A DNA stretch of 25,189 nucleotides from assembly GCA_003194525.1 (NCBI GenBank), contig NBIV01000807.1, positions 1 through 25,189 of the forward strand. Direction: 5' to 3'. The translations under genes were made by a program, and so were the position numbers. The DNA is from Gracilariopsis chorda. Taxonomy: Eukaryota; Rhodophyta; Florideophyceae; Gracilariales; Gracilariaceae. Under the pieces are notes generated by a model that saw nothing but the letters and a program-made list of their open reading frames with translations, did not search any database and was not told the DNA's origin. Shown in pieces: positions 7,445 to 17,134 of the stretch; the first letter of the stretch is position 1; each line of letters starts with the position of its first letter.

Positions 7445-8740
7445 ATGTCAAATAAGAGAGATAGCACAGGTTTAAACGGGGCCAATCCCCATGTTGTTTC
7501 GAAGAAACCAAGGCTTGCAGATAAGGACTCGAGCAATGATGTTCACACATGTGAAGAACAAGAGCCAGCATTGGTGTCTTCAAAACTTCCCTCTACTAGT
7601 TCAATGCCACGTTGTATAACATTTCGTGTGGAATCGACGGGAACAACAGGATCGTCTGTTCTGCCCGACAAGCTTGTGCAATCTCCACCAATGCTAAAAA
7701 CATCATGTAAGCATGACATTTTCCTTCGCGGAGACTGCAAAAAAGAATACAACATTTCTGAGCTTAAGATGCCAGAGAAACCGGCGAAGCAGTATTCCCT
7801 TTCATTGAATTCATTTGAGCGGGAAATTGTAAAAGGGGTAGAGCGGAACGAGAGCGTTCTGGTTGCAGCACACACGAACGCATTGAAGACAGCGATAACG
7901 GAATACGATGGCACGAAGAGACAACTAAAGGGCAAGGTATACGTCGCCGATCAAAGCCCTCAGCAATCAGAAATATCGAGAACTTGAAGCAGAATTTAGT
8001 GATGTTAGACTGATGACCGGGGATGCAACGATAACAAGAATACCTCTTGTCGTGTAATGACTACCAAAACTCTCAGAAGCATGCTCTACAGAGGAATTTA
8101 AGTTGTACGTGAGGTCTCTTGAGTTATTTTTGATGCAGTTCACTATATGCGGGACAAAGAAAGAGGGGTCATGTGGGAGGAATCAATCATCCTTGTTCCG
8201 CAAACTGTCAGATTTGTACTCCTGAGCGCTACGATTCCAAACGCACGTGAATACTCGGAATAGATTGGCCATTTGAATATCGAACGAACATAGCGCGAGT
8301 ATCTCAAAATGCGGTAGCATCTCTGAACGACGAGGATCAGGATTTGCTCCAGACAACACCCATTTTCCAACTGCTGGATCTCGAAATTGACATCCATCAT
8401 TCAGGACCCCTTCCCGTTGTAAATGAGGTTCTTGAAATCTATTTCAGTAAGGGCTATTGAAATGTCTTTTCGCGACAGAGACTTTTGAGATGGGACTAAA
8501 CGTGCCAGCCAAAACAGTGCTGTTTACCAGTATCAGGCCGCTTGACGGGTTACAGTTCAGAAAGCCTGCCGGAGGCGAATAGATGCAAATGAGTGGCCGG
8601 GCCGATCGTCGAGGTATTGATAAAGAGGAATCAGCACTGCATTCTCCAAGGTTGGAAGAAGAGACCATTGCTAAAGTGGTACTGTAGTGTACAGGTCAGG
8701 TGCAAGCCGGGCAGCAAAGCTATCATTGAGGACAATGGAT
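7445..8740 (+). pseudogene. MTR4: Mtr4-type exosome RNA helicase, broken
   Basis: Mtr4 is the nuclear DExH helicase that feeds RNA to the exosome. From ATG 7445 (MSNKRDSTG, then KKPRLAD) an open frame reaches KPAKQYSLSLNSFEREIV and the motif I region. The order then follows Mtr4: motif Ia [16 protein letters not shown] (about 7,938, new frame), [47 protein letters not shown] (about 8,225), [40 protein letters not shown], and motif VI QMSGRADRRG (about 8,586). Losses: the Walker A lysine loop reads AHTNALKT instead of AHTSAGKT; DEVH/DEIH reads DAVH; several in-frame stops; at least two frameshifts. Roughly 110 residues between motif III and the LNDED region are missing. The C-terminal arch and helical domains are absent or unrecognisable after about 8,740. 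No introns are needed. Confidence 0.9.
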
Positions 8741-8900
8741 CGTGTCCCATACATTGTGACGGGACCCAAACGTGTAATACATGCAAACATGCGTCGCTGC
8801 CTGTAATATATTGTTTCGAGAAAATGAATTTACGTGCACCTTTTTTCGCTGAACTAATGATTATGTACAGCGCTTTATATCCAGCAATAGAGATTGTTCC
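8741..8900. other. Spacer between MTR4 and RRM pseudogenes
   Basis: Short AT-richer stretch. Frames on both strands give fragments (CNTCKHASLPVIYCFE on plus) without a recognisable family. It may be the eroded rest of MTR4. Confidence 0.3.
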
Positions 8901-8903
8901 TGT

Positions 8904-9660
8904 TTGAAGTGCGTGACCAACTGTCGCGTGACCATCCCATTCCAAAGATTTCGTCAATTCGGTACGGCCACCGCGGCCAATGAGCTTGTTGCCGGGCGAG
9001 TCGCCGCAGAATTTCACGACTTATACGGCCGAGTGTTCGAGGCAAAGATAGTTGTGCCACGTTCGGAATGGGTGCCTCCGTCATGTAGCAATGCCTGGCG
9101 TGCCACAAAGAAATTCTTCATCGGTAGTTTACCCACCACATGTCGCGAAGCAGACGTTTCGATCTGCATGCCCACTTTATTCGCTTCGGTGATATCGCAG
9201 AATGTCAGGTCATGTACGGCCATCAGACTGATAACTCGAGGGGCTTTGGCTTTATCACGTTTACATCCGAACTAACATTCCACAAAGTGGTGGATGTAGA
9301 CCACGAAATCATGCATAAACACGTCAAGGTAAAGCGTGCGGAGCCGAAACAAGCGCTTGACGCACGTCTTGGACGCGAGGCAGCAGCTGCTCTACTGCCC
9401 TTTTCTTCTACTCATTCATCCACCTCTTCATTACATGTATCCTCTCAAAAGTAACAGAGTCATATGTCATGAAGTTCGTAGAATTGTGAATCAAATTTTG
9501 CTGCTTCTATCCCGTATGGGTCCTAAGCATTCGCGATTCCAAATACATCTTCTATCCCGCATGCTATTTCGCCTGTTGCTCATACAACTTTCCAATGGAT
9601 TTCGCCTTGGTTTGGCGTCCTGTCATGGAAGGCTGGCTCCAGCTGGACCTCTGTTCAAGC
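8904..9660 (+). pseudogene. RRM RNA-binding protein (hnRNP-like), broken
   Basis: A single RNA-recognition motif is clear. RNP2 KFFIGSLPTTCREAD starts at about 9,108. After a one-base frameshift near 9,150 it continues as FIRFGDIAECQVMYGHQT and RNP1 RGFGFITF (about 9,239-9,262), then KVVDVDHEIMHKHVKVKRAE. The wording (second strand, 'VKRAEPK' end) is that of hnRNP A/DAZAP/Musashi-type proteins, which bind RNA in the nucleus or cytoplasm. Upstream, YGRVFEAKIVVPRSEW may be part of a first RRM. Downstream, low-complexity Ser/Pro/Ile-rich frames with several stops (about 9,455-9,660) look like an eroded C-terminal tail. The exact ortholog is not determined. Confidence 0.8.
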
Positions 9661-10689
9661 CGTCTCGTTTTACGGTTCTGGCAAGCTGTCAATTCGTTAT
9701 CGCGTCAGTCAAGTGCCGTTCTAAGTCGGACTACGTCCCAAACATCTCAAGCTGGTATGAGATTCTTCACACTAGGAATTTCGTACTCTCCAGACCCGCC
9801 CAATGCTCATACGACGAGGTTTACGCAGTTTCCGCTCCACTCAACCCTCCTGCACTTAATCTTACCAACTTCATACCCGGAACAAGAACAGAACAAAAGT
9901 TTCATCCATACTCATCTATGGAACGACTTGAGGGTTCGAATCGGTAATTATACCGTGCAGTGTATATTTTCTTTTTCAGCCTCGGGACTCAATGCCCTCT
10001 TTTCGGCTGCACAGAGTTTTGTTGGGCGGGATCAATCTCTTCAATTCTTCTCGTACTTTTGTTCTTTCTATAGAAACATACTATGTTAGAACTTGTAGTT
10101 AGTGCAGCGGTTTGTGTAAAGTGGCGATGTAGTTTGGAAATTTTTGCAGCTTTGGTACATTAGCGAGATCAGGTGCCTTTCGTAAACAATTGTTGCTCCG
10201 TACCTGTCATCATGTTCAGCAAGAACAAGTTGTACATCTTACGTGAAGTCTAGCACAAATATGATAGAAGCATGGGACCGGTGGAAAGCAAATTGAGAAA
10301 CAACGTGAGAGAGGTTAAGGAGTCTAACATAACTTCTGCCACAGCAATACGCAGCTGTTCGTTTTTGCAATGTGCGTTCAATGACTCCCAGTACTTTTGA
10401 GGTTACGAAAAGATCGGGTTCCAATACTACGGATGCACCAAGTAGAAAGACAGAAATGCGGGATCACCCTCTTTCCCTTTACGAATCGTGAAAGAGACAG
10501 CTACCGCTCTCAGTAAAATGCAGCGTGGCATGGAGCTGCAATGAGGATATCGGATTTGCAACTTCTACCCCTCTGTGCGTAAATTTGTTCACAAACCCCA
10601 AATCATAACATTAGTAGTAAGAGTGATGATCGAGTGGAAGAACAAACTGTTATTAAACCAGGCTTATAATACAACAAAGTGCTCAAAAG
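9661..10689. other. Unassigned stretch
   Basis: No gene recognised. A minus frame at 10,239-10,430 (LEPDLFVTSKVLGVIERTLQ, then CCGRSYVRLLNL) looks protein-like and may belong to the broken minus-strand gene that starts at 11,931. Plus frames at 9,595-10,089 are open but have poor protein composition. A tRNA-like T-loop at about 9,930 was checked and rejected. Confidence 0.35.
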
Positions 10690-11931
10690 CTTCAAAACCC
10701 TTCAAAGCTATGAGAAGAACCCACCCTTATGTCGTTGATTTAGCGCGTCAGCAGCGGCTAACATATCATATGCATCGTCGGCCATTTGTTCTGCTCGTCC
10801 GGTAGTTCTTTCCATGTTTTTACCTTGTTCATGAATACGGACATGAGTTTCTGAGAACAGATCCTACGTACTCTGTACAGTTCTTGCCTTTTACTTAACG
10901 TGAGAAGACTCCGAATCATTCTTAGAGTTCGCCGCGCTGAAACTGAAAGCAGCGGCTGCGACATAAAAAACGATGTATCGAAAAGCCTTGAAGGAGGAAG
11001 CGACACCAGCCTCAAAGACAGCCTAATCCTTCTTTCTCTTCGCATGAGTGGGTTTGATATATCGCAGATGCGCTAACATTTCTTCCAAGTTACCGGTTGG
11101 ACCAGTACTGTCATATTCCGTGACGGGAGAACAAACCAATAGAGCACCAGGCTCTGGGACCTTTCCCTTCGGTTGTTGGGCGGGACTCTACACTTCATGC
11201 CCCTTATCAAAAGAGTTTCGATGCGGATCTTCCTTCGTACGAGTACGTGGTGTGGGCATGTTCGGAGTATCTGCCAGAATGGGTGAAAGTAATGAAAGAT
11301 TGGAGGCGATCTCAAGCTGTTCATCGGCGGAAGCGCGGTCTGGCTTTCGATTCAAACGTTGATATTCGTGTTTCAGGCCCATTTGCTGTTGCACGAGGCG
11401 GTAACGTTATTCCTTTGTGATCCGCAAAAAAGGCTGCCAAAGACGCTCGCATGGCTTCACTGGCCACCTTTTGATATTCGGGAGAGCAACAAAGCTCAAT
11501 ATTTGTCATGGGGGACGTGGGCGGGATTAAGTCCGAAGCGGGGGTGCAACCGGTCTTGGAGGCGGTTGTGGCGAGTGTGGTTTTGGCGGGTCGGTATCAA
11601 CATAATCAGAGTGAGAATCATCTGAACCTTCAGAAGAATCGTATGTAAGATGAATGATGTGTTTGTGATGAGCAGAATACTGAACCGGACGCGCTTCAAC
11701 AATGGGCTCGTCGTGTGGCTCAGCGTGGTTTGGAGGAACGAGTCGTTTTGTTTCATTGAGAACTGAAGTCATTTGATTCATGATTTGATCCATTTGGCTG
11801 CGAAGGCGGTCCCTCCTTTGCGCGGCGTTGGGATTTGAAGGGTCTATAGCAAGCATGTCACATTTGAGATTTTCCCATTATTGACGAAGATGTTCGCAAC
11901 GCTCGAAAGCGACATTGACGGCGTCGGACAT
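10690..11931 (-). pseudogene. Unidentified minus-strand gene, broken
   Basis: A plausible start is ATG 11931 (MSDAVNVAFERCEHLRQ), followed in the same frame by a TAA and then WENLKCDMLAIDPSNPNAAQ and RLRSQMDQIMNQMTSVLNET. This is a helical, coiled-coil-like start. A linker rich in Ser/Asp and Pro follows to a stop at 11527. Further pieces in other frames read LKHEYQRLNRKPDRASADEQ (about 11,375), NLEEMLAHLRYIKPTHAKRK (about 11,090), a hydrophobic run FRYIVFYVAAAAFSFSA (about 10,970) that could be a membrane segment, and TTGRAEQMADDAYDMLAAAD (about 10,800). The layout (coils plus one hydrophobic segment) would fit a membrane-tethered coiled-coil protein, but I cannot name a family. Stops and frameshifts make it a pseudogene unless introns are hidden here. 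Confidence 0.4.
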
Positions 11932-12549
11932 GGCGACGACGGTAAGTTGCGTTTAGTGTGAGAGAGGGGGGCAGGAGGGAGAAAAAAGGAAAAGGGAGTG
12001 CGCTTGTAGAGTGACGAGAACAGAAGTGAAGGTCAGTTCCAGAAAGCGGTTGCGGGTCGCGCGGACGAGGTTGCTGTGCTAGCGCGCTCGTCAGCTGTGT
12101 ATCTTCTTCCATACAACGCGCGTGTGACGTGGCCTGAGGTGCGGTGCAGGCTACCCTTGCGATGGCACCACGTTTCCCGCCACGTGGACAGGTGGGCGCG
12201 GTTGCACAACAAAATCTCAGCACGTCACGCTCAACAAAAGAATCCTCTTGGAAGATGCATCGGACGCGCAGCGCACCAGCAGCACGCCGTCCACTGCGCC
12301 AGCATCACCATCGCCGTCTTCAACTTTGCCTACCCAGAGCTTCATAGGCAAATCTGAATTCCATGACCCTCCGTGTCTCTATTCCTCGCCACACCCTCAG
12401 CCTGATGAGGCACAGACGGAGTCCTACTCCCCGCTCGCCGCCTTCCTTACCGCCGTCTTCACAACCGCCTGTGCCACCGCCCTCTCCCTTGCAATGCGCT
12501 GTAGCCACCCTGGCACAAGAGCGACCCTAGTCCCTCCCGCAATATGCGC
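11932..12549. other. Spacer between divergent pseudogenes
   Basis: Lies between the minus-strand gene starting at 11,931 and the plus-strand phosphoglucomutase pseudogene. It presumably held both promoters and possibly an N-terminal extension of the latter: plus frames at 12,144-12,344 and 12,248-12,560 are Ser/Thr/Pro/Ala-rich, as transit peptides often are. I see no definite motif. Confidence 0.35.
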
Positions 12550-14275
12550 ACTGGGCCGCGACCGAATCGCCATGGATCCGGATCCGACAACACGTCAACA
12601 AGTGAACTAAATGCTCTCCCACTGCCTATGCTCCCCCGCGGAGCCATCCCGTCTGCCTGTCGCCCTCGACCAAACCCACCGTCTTCGATTCGGTACAGAG
12701 GGCTTACACGCAGCCGTCGGGCCAGGATATGACCGTCTCAATTGTCTAGTCCTTTCTGCGGCGCAGGCGCTGGCAAGGATCTCCAATCCTATTTCGCGCG
12801 TCTTTGTCGTCAGTCATAACACCAAAACGGATTCCACAAAGTTTGCGGTGCTCATTGCAGACGTTTTTAGGATCCATGGAGCGCAAGACCAGCTTTTCTC
12901 CAGACCGTTTCCCACGCCATCTATCGCCTTGGCAGTACGAAGCCTTCAAGCTGCGCTGAGTTTGTGCGTTACAGCCAGTCATAACCCGTCACAGGACAAC
13001 TGGCTCAAAGTTTTCTGGAGCGACGGCATTCAAATTCGACCTGATGTGTAGAGCAACCTGTCAAACACTGCTCACGCCCTTGTAAAACAAGTACGCCATA
13101 TCTGACCATGATCTACCACCACTACCAGATCCCCATAACCAAATTACTGAACAGTACTTTTCGGCGATTACCGCTGCTTTATATAAGCTTCTGCTTGATG
13201 TCAGTCCTCCACGCATGGTATAAACCGCTTGACACGGCGTCGGCACCCCGTTAATCGCCGAAATCTTTCGACGCTTTCAACTTCCACGTTCGTGCCGGTT
13301 GAGGAACAATATACACCAGACCCAGCCTTTCCAACGCTACCGTTTCCCAATCCAGAGGAAAACGGTGCTCTGGACCTTGACGTTGAAACTTCAAAACGAT
13401 GCAATGCTCCAATTGTGGTTGCGAATGATCCTGATGCCGGTCTCTAGGGGCTGCCGAAATTTCAGCCCATAGGTCGCTGTGTATATTCACTGGTTATGAA
13501 ATCGCACTGTTGCTGGCTGATTACTTGACCAACCACATACACGATGATCTTACGCAATGTGCTGTCGTCGCCAGAACAGCTTCTTTCAATGTTCTCGCCT
13601 GTATGGGCAAAAAGAAAGGTTTCGTCTTCAGGGAAGCATTCACGGGATTCATGTAGATCAACAAGGTAACCTTGGACCTTGAAGAAGAGAGAAAGACGCC
13701 CAATTTGGCCAATGAAGAAGCATTCGGCTATAATATCACAGGAAACATCGTTTGTGATAAAGACTGTTTTGCTGCGGCCATGATGGCCCAGCTGATAGTC
13801 ATTATATACGAAGAGAAGAATGCGATAGGCGAGCGCATACAAGAGTTGCTTATGGAGTACGGTATTAATTTTTCCAGCAACGGTTATTACCGCTTGACTG
13901 ACTCTTGAACTAAGGCATTAGAAATATTCGACTCGGCCAGGGAAAAAGGACTACCCAATAAACTCGGCAGTGCTGTAGTGAAGTCTGTCTGGGATCTGAC
14001 GTATGGCAGGGAGACAGCTGAGCCAAGTAGCAAAGCTCTCCTACCAGCAGATACCTCTTCAAAATTCTTGACTTTTAGGTGCGCGAAGACAAACAGCGAT
14101 GACGAAGATTGTACTCTCATTATTCATTCGCGCGGAAGCGGTACTGGTAAGTTCACTTAGATCTTCACGGGTTTGATTTCAGTGCACCTGGCATTGATCT
14201 GGCCAGGACCCCTGCAACGTACCGTTGTTGAGAAAGGAATGGGAATTTTCTCCCAGCATAGCGGAAGATGCTGTC
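12550..14275 (+). pseudogene. PGM2: Phosphoglucomutase-2 / phosphopentomutase, broken
   Basis: The enzyme interconverts 1-phosphates and 6- or 5-phosphates of glucose or pentoses. The family order is complete: MDPDPTTRQQVN (12,570), LRFGTEGLHAAVGPGYDRLN (about 12,685), FSRPFPTPSIALAVRSLQAA, the active-site loop TASHNP (Ser codon 12977-12979), W.DGIQIRPD, HGVGTPLIAEIFRRF (about 13,220, shifted frame), PDPAFPTLPFPNPEENGALD, the metal loop, the GFKW region, NEEAFGYNITGNIV (sugar-binding loop), KDCFAAAMMAQL, and the C-terminal phosphate loop RGSGT. Damage: TAA at 12608; TAG at 13049; the metal loop DPDADRL reads DPDAGL followed by TAG (13445-13447); TGFM then TAG instead of the TGFKW word; SGTGKFT then TAG instead of SGTEPK; frameshifts around 13,090-13,250. 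It is colinear with the protein and shows no introns. Confidence 0.9.
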
Positions 14276-14628
14276 AGTAGCTTTTCCTCAAGCGGAAACT
14301 GACGAGACATCACGTGTTTTGTTGTTTGTCCATCGCACAGAGCCGAAAATCAATACTACACAGAGCTCCGGACTACGACCGAAGAGCACAAGAGTGGATC
14401 AGCTGAGCGATTCTTGAATCATGCCGTACGAGAGGCGGTAGGTACGTCAGGTACTGCGCCCATTAGCAAACCATGTTGTACAAAGATGACCCGTGTTGGT
14501 CAAAATGGATCCGTCAACGAGACGGAGAGAGGGGCACAACAGATGAGTGTAAGTAGTTCGCAAGTACTGGAATCAACAGTTCACTGTATCAGGGCGTCGT
14601 CGTAGCCAAGTTGAGAAAGGAAGAATCT
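14276..14628. other. Spacer, no gene seen
   Basis: Lies between the converging 3' ends of the PGM2 and valyl-tRNA synthetase pseudogenes. A plus frame at 14,414-14,605 is open for 63 codons but is Ser/Thr-rich and matches nothing I know. Confidence 0.4.
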
Positions 14629-15340
14629 TTACTCAGTGGTTGTCAACTCCCCTATTTCTGCCAGTCTCTTTATCAGGCTTGTGAGCTGTGAATTCAACTC
14701 ATCAGCAGATGTCCTAATCTTTGCAAAAACCGTGGGAGGTGTATTGTCTGCAAACCCAGTGGCACTCATCCTCTTTCCTAGGCAGTTGGAGTTTTTACAT
14801 TGACAGACTGCTTTTCAATCCTCTTCAATTCCTTTTCAAAATCGATCAAATCAGGCATGGGTATGACGCCCCCGAGATTGTTCCAATGTAAAAATGAAGG
14901 GCATTGCCGCCGAAATCTGTTTCAGTAGTGGATCCTCCCACGCCGTCAATGAGTTTAATCGTCAGTTTCTCAGAATTAACTTTGGTCAGAGAAGTAGCAT
15001 CCCCTTCTTGGCATCTACATCCGACGCTGGAACGGCGTCAGTTCGAATTGAGAGATAAAATTGTCGACCATGGTCCACTTGATACTCTGCTCTAGCATTT
15101 CGTATGTAGCGAAACAGAAATTGCATTCTTTCAAAGCGCTCTGTAGCCTCTTGCTCAATGCTTCCGCCAGATGGACATTACGCAATAATTAGTGCCTGCT
15201 GTGCACTGCCTTCTCGCGTGAAGCGATGCCAGATTTCGTTTGTGACATGTAGCATCAACGGATGTACAAAACTAAGACATGTATCCATTACGTAGTGTTG
15301 TTCAGTTCTGGGGTACAGCCCAACAGCGGAAGAGGGGAGA
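14629..15340 (-). pseudogene. Valyl-tRNA synthetase C-terminal part, 5'-truncated and broken
   Basis: This is the anticodon-binding and C-terminal coiled-coil (tRNA arm) end of a class Ia valyl-tRNA synthetase, which charges tRNA-Val. Reading leftwards from about 15,320: EQHYVMDTCLSFVHPLMLHV then NEIWHRF; ALIIA, TAA, CPSGGS; RFERMQFLFRYIRNARAEYQ; then EKLTIKLIDGVGG in another frame; then MPDLIDFEKELKRIEKQSVN; then ADELNSQLTSLIKRLAEIGE and a TAA at 14629-14631. The HIGH and KMSKS catalytic domain and the editing domain are not found upstream, so the copy is cut at its 5' side near 15,340. At least two frameshifts and in-frame stops are present. The bacterial/organellar-type tail fits a ValRS of that lineage; this is inference. 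Confidence 0.8.
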
Positions 15341-16516
15341 AAAGAAACGGTAGATGGAGGAATGCACTCGAACTGGGATTTAGTGGACAAGAAGGATATA
15401 TTAGATTACAAAAAGGGTTAAACGGCGTTATATGGTGAGTTAGTGCATGGAAATCGAAGCTTTGAACAGTTTGGAGAACTTGCAATCATCTTTCTTAAGC
15501 TCTGGCTGGAACTCATCCTCACAAAGGGAGGAAGTCAACCATCCACTGAAGGCAGACAATTGCTTGCAAAGGAACTTTGAGCAAAACATGTCAGTTAAAT
15601 CTCTTCGTTGACGTTGTGGATACCGTATTAAGAGTGAACCTTTAACTTTTTGGATTAGTGAGTAGTGCTGCACGTGGTGCGTGAGGGTAATGGAATTAGA
15701 TTTTAGAATAGGCAACGAGTACATCGGAAGACAAACTTGTGACATGGACGTAAACTTTGGGTAAACATGCGCAGCACATGGTGTGATGTGGGCGGTTAGT
15801 TTGGTAGCGCAAACTACACGGAAGAGCCTTACAAGGGTGAAGCGCGAGAGACGTTCGAGCGCGGACTAACAGCGTCGAATTGTGCTTGAGAGCTAGACAG
15901 CTGCAACATGAAGCGATATCGGAAACGGTCGGCGTTCGTCTTTTGCAGAGATACGTTTGGCAGCGTTGGAGCTGGTACCGTCCCACTTGGCACGACAGCA
16001 GGCTGAAATTCTGCCTACAAAAGCGGGCTGGGGAGGCAAAAGCGGTTGGAAGCAAATTCACAACTCGCGGCGCGGTCTCTTGGAGGGACGGAAATGAGAC
16101 TGTATGTGCAAGCAGTGCGCGGTACGCTGCTGCGTACAAGGGTAGCGCTTATTTATTTGATAATTTGTATGGCACACAAGCTGTGATGCAATGGCTAAAG
16201 GGTTAGACGTCTACCTTTCGTCGCCGGAGAGGGCGACTGCGGACAAGCGCTGTAATCCGCCGTGGTGGCCTGTGGCCGCCGCGACGCTGAAGCGCCAATG
16301 AGAGGCGCGCATGGCGGCCGCATCGCACCCGCGTCACGACGCGCCGCGCACATGCGCACATGCGCAGCTGCGCAGCCGCCGAAGCGACCGCAGCAACAGA
16401 ACAGCCCTTCACACGTGCTCACCATCGCGGAAATCCAAAGCTTCATTCTTAGCCCCAAAAACCAACACCCAAAAATGAAAATACCCAAACAACCTCCCGC
16501 CCTTTGAGCGCAGCTG
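15341..16516. other. Spacer, no identified gene
   Basis: Lies upstream of the truncated ValRS piece. Frames on both strands (minus 15,440-15,745; minus 15,696-16,139; plus 15,880-16,206) are open but have Cys/Ser/Leu-rich compositions I cannot assign. From about 16,200 the sequence becomes GC-rich with alternating CG/CA steps and a 14-bp palindrome at 16361-16374. Confidence 0.4.
16361..16374. promoter_or_regulatory. Perfect 14-bp palindrome in GC-rich spacer
   Basis: tgcgcagctgcgca is self-complementary and follows two further tgcgca-type words (16353-16366). CG-rich palindromic words of this kind act as promoter elements in some eukaryotes (for example NRF1 sites in animals). A role here is speculative. 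Confidence 0.3.
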
Positions 16517-17134
16517 TTATCTACCACTCCGTGGCACGGAGTCCGTGCGTCTCACGAGAGCTACCGATCGCTCGCCTTGACGCGCAGTTCTGGGCATCAC
16601 AGTAATGCGCGTAGATCCGTCGGGCATGGAGCCCTGACACCTCGGCTCCGCGGTGCGTTTCGCCTCGCGTTCCTCCTTGGCGCGTTCCTTGTCGCGAATG
16701 CGCGTGTCAATCATCTCCGCCAGCGTCGCAAAGTCATCCGGTACGGGCTCACCCGCCTTCCTCATGGCGTTCACAACGCGACAACGATTGATCACAATGT
16801 ACAATTTCTGCTTTCGGCGCAAGTTGCCGTCCCAACGGTAGCCGATCGCCGCCTTGAACCTCGGCGCCCCTAAAAACTCAAACGTCTTTCCGACTGTGCG
16901 GCGCTTCTCCAGCAGTCTGTAGTCATTCACACGACGACCGTCTCCTTTGCAATGATCGCGCAGCGGCACACCGTCCGGAGCACCGGTTCCATGCAAATAC
17001 ATGTCTACCACAGCCTCCCAGTCATTCAGATTGGCTTCGTCCACATGGGCGGACGTGGAGCCGTGGCTGCGGGTACGCACGTTATGCAATCCATCTTCGC
17101 CACCCTCACACTCGCTGGAGTTGGATGTGGGCAT
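16517..17134 (-). CDS. Intact ORF of unknown function, 205 codons
   Basis: This is the longest undamaged, protein-like frame in the window. I start it at ATG 17134 (MPTSNSSECEGGEDGL). The open frame extends upstream to about 17,351 without another ATG, through a Pro/Ser-rich part with only a GTG at 17308. Visible layout: a polar acidic N-terminus (residues 1-35); a core at about 36-120 with NDWEAVVDMYLHGTG, LEKRRTVGKTFEFLGAPRFK, the conserved-looking GYRWDGNLRRKQKLYIVINR and VVNAMRKAGEPVPDDFATLA; a charged helix RIRDKERAKEEREAK; and a basic tail. The stop is a TAA at 16517-16519. I recognise no family. The basic, helical character would suit a nucleic-acid-binding protein, which is inference only. 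It is GC-rich and lies in the singly-seen part of the unit, downstream of the proline-rich ORF on the same strand. Confidence 0.55.
   Translation of the reverse strand: MPTSNSSECEGGEDGLHNVRTRSHGSTSAHVDEANLNDWEAVVDMYLHGTGAPDGVPLRDHCKGDGRRVNDYRLLEKRRTVGKTFEFLGAPRFKAAIGYRWDGNLRRKQKLYIVINRCRVVNAMRKAGEPVPDDFATLAEMIDTRIRDKERAKEEREAKRTAEPRCQGSMPDGSTRITVMPRTARQGERSVALVRRTDSVPRSGR

Larger units (their letters stand above)
1..7743 (+). repeat. Long direct repeat, copy 1
   Basis: This block reappears in the same orientation from 17672 to the end of the window. The offset is 17,671 at the left edge, 17,610 at about 600-1,900, 17,446 at about 2,400-3,600, 17,442 at about 5,000, and 17,446 at 7,445. The steps mark indels: about 60 bp extra near the left edge of this copy and about 164 bp extra inside the zinc-finger gene at about 2,080-2,330. 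Most of the block is nearly identical to copy 2, with islands of heavy substitution near 5,650-6,010, 6,510-6,700 and 7,305-7,410. With 7,744-17,671 it makes one complete unit of about 17.6 kb. Whether further units lie to the left cannot be seen. Confidence 0.97.

Noticed and set aside
7543..7935. Minus-strand open frame of 130 codons
   Set aside because: It lies opposite the clear MTR4 frame and is its antisense shadow.
8631..9017. Minus-strand open frame of 128 codons opposite the MTR4/RRM spacer
   Set aside because: It overlaps the RRM pseudogene on the other strand, and its translation shows no recognisable motif.
9915..9950. tRNA-like T-loop sequence ggttcgaatc
   Set aside because: The flanking bases do not pair as a T stem, and no acceptor, D or anticodon arm can be drawn upstream.
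15696..16139. Minus-strand open frame of 147 codons
   Set aside because: It is Cys/Ser/Leu-rich without domain pattern. I looked for the missing ValRS catalytic domain here and found no HIGH- or KMSKS-like word.
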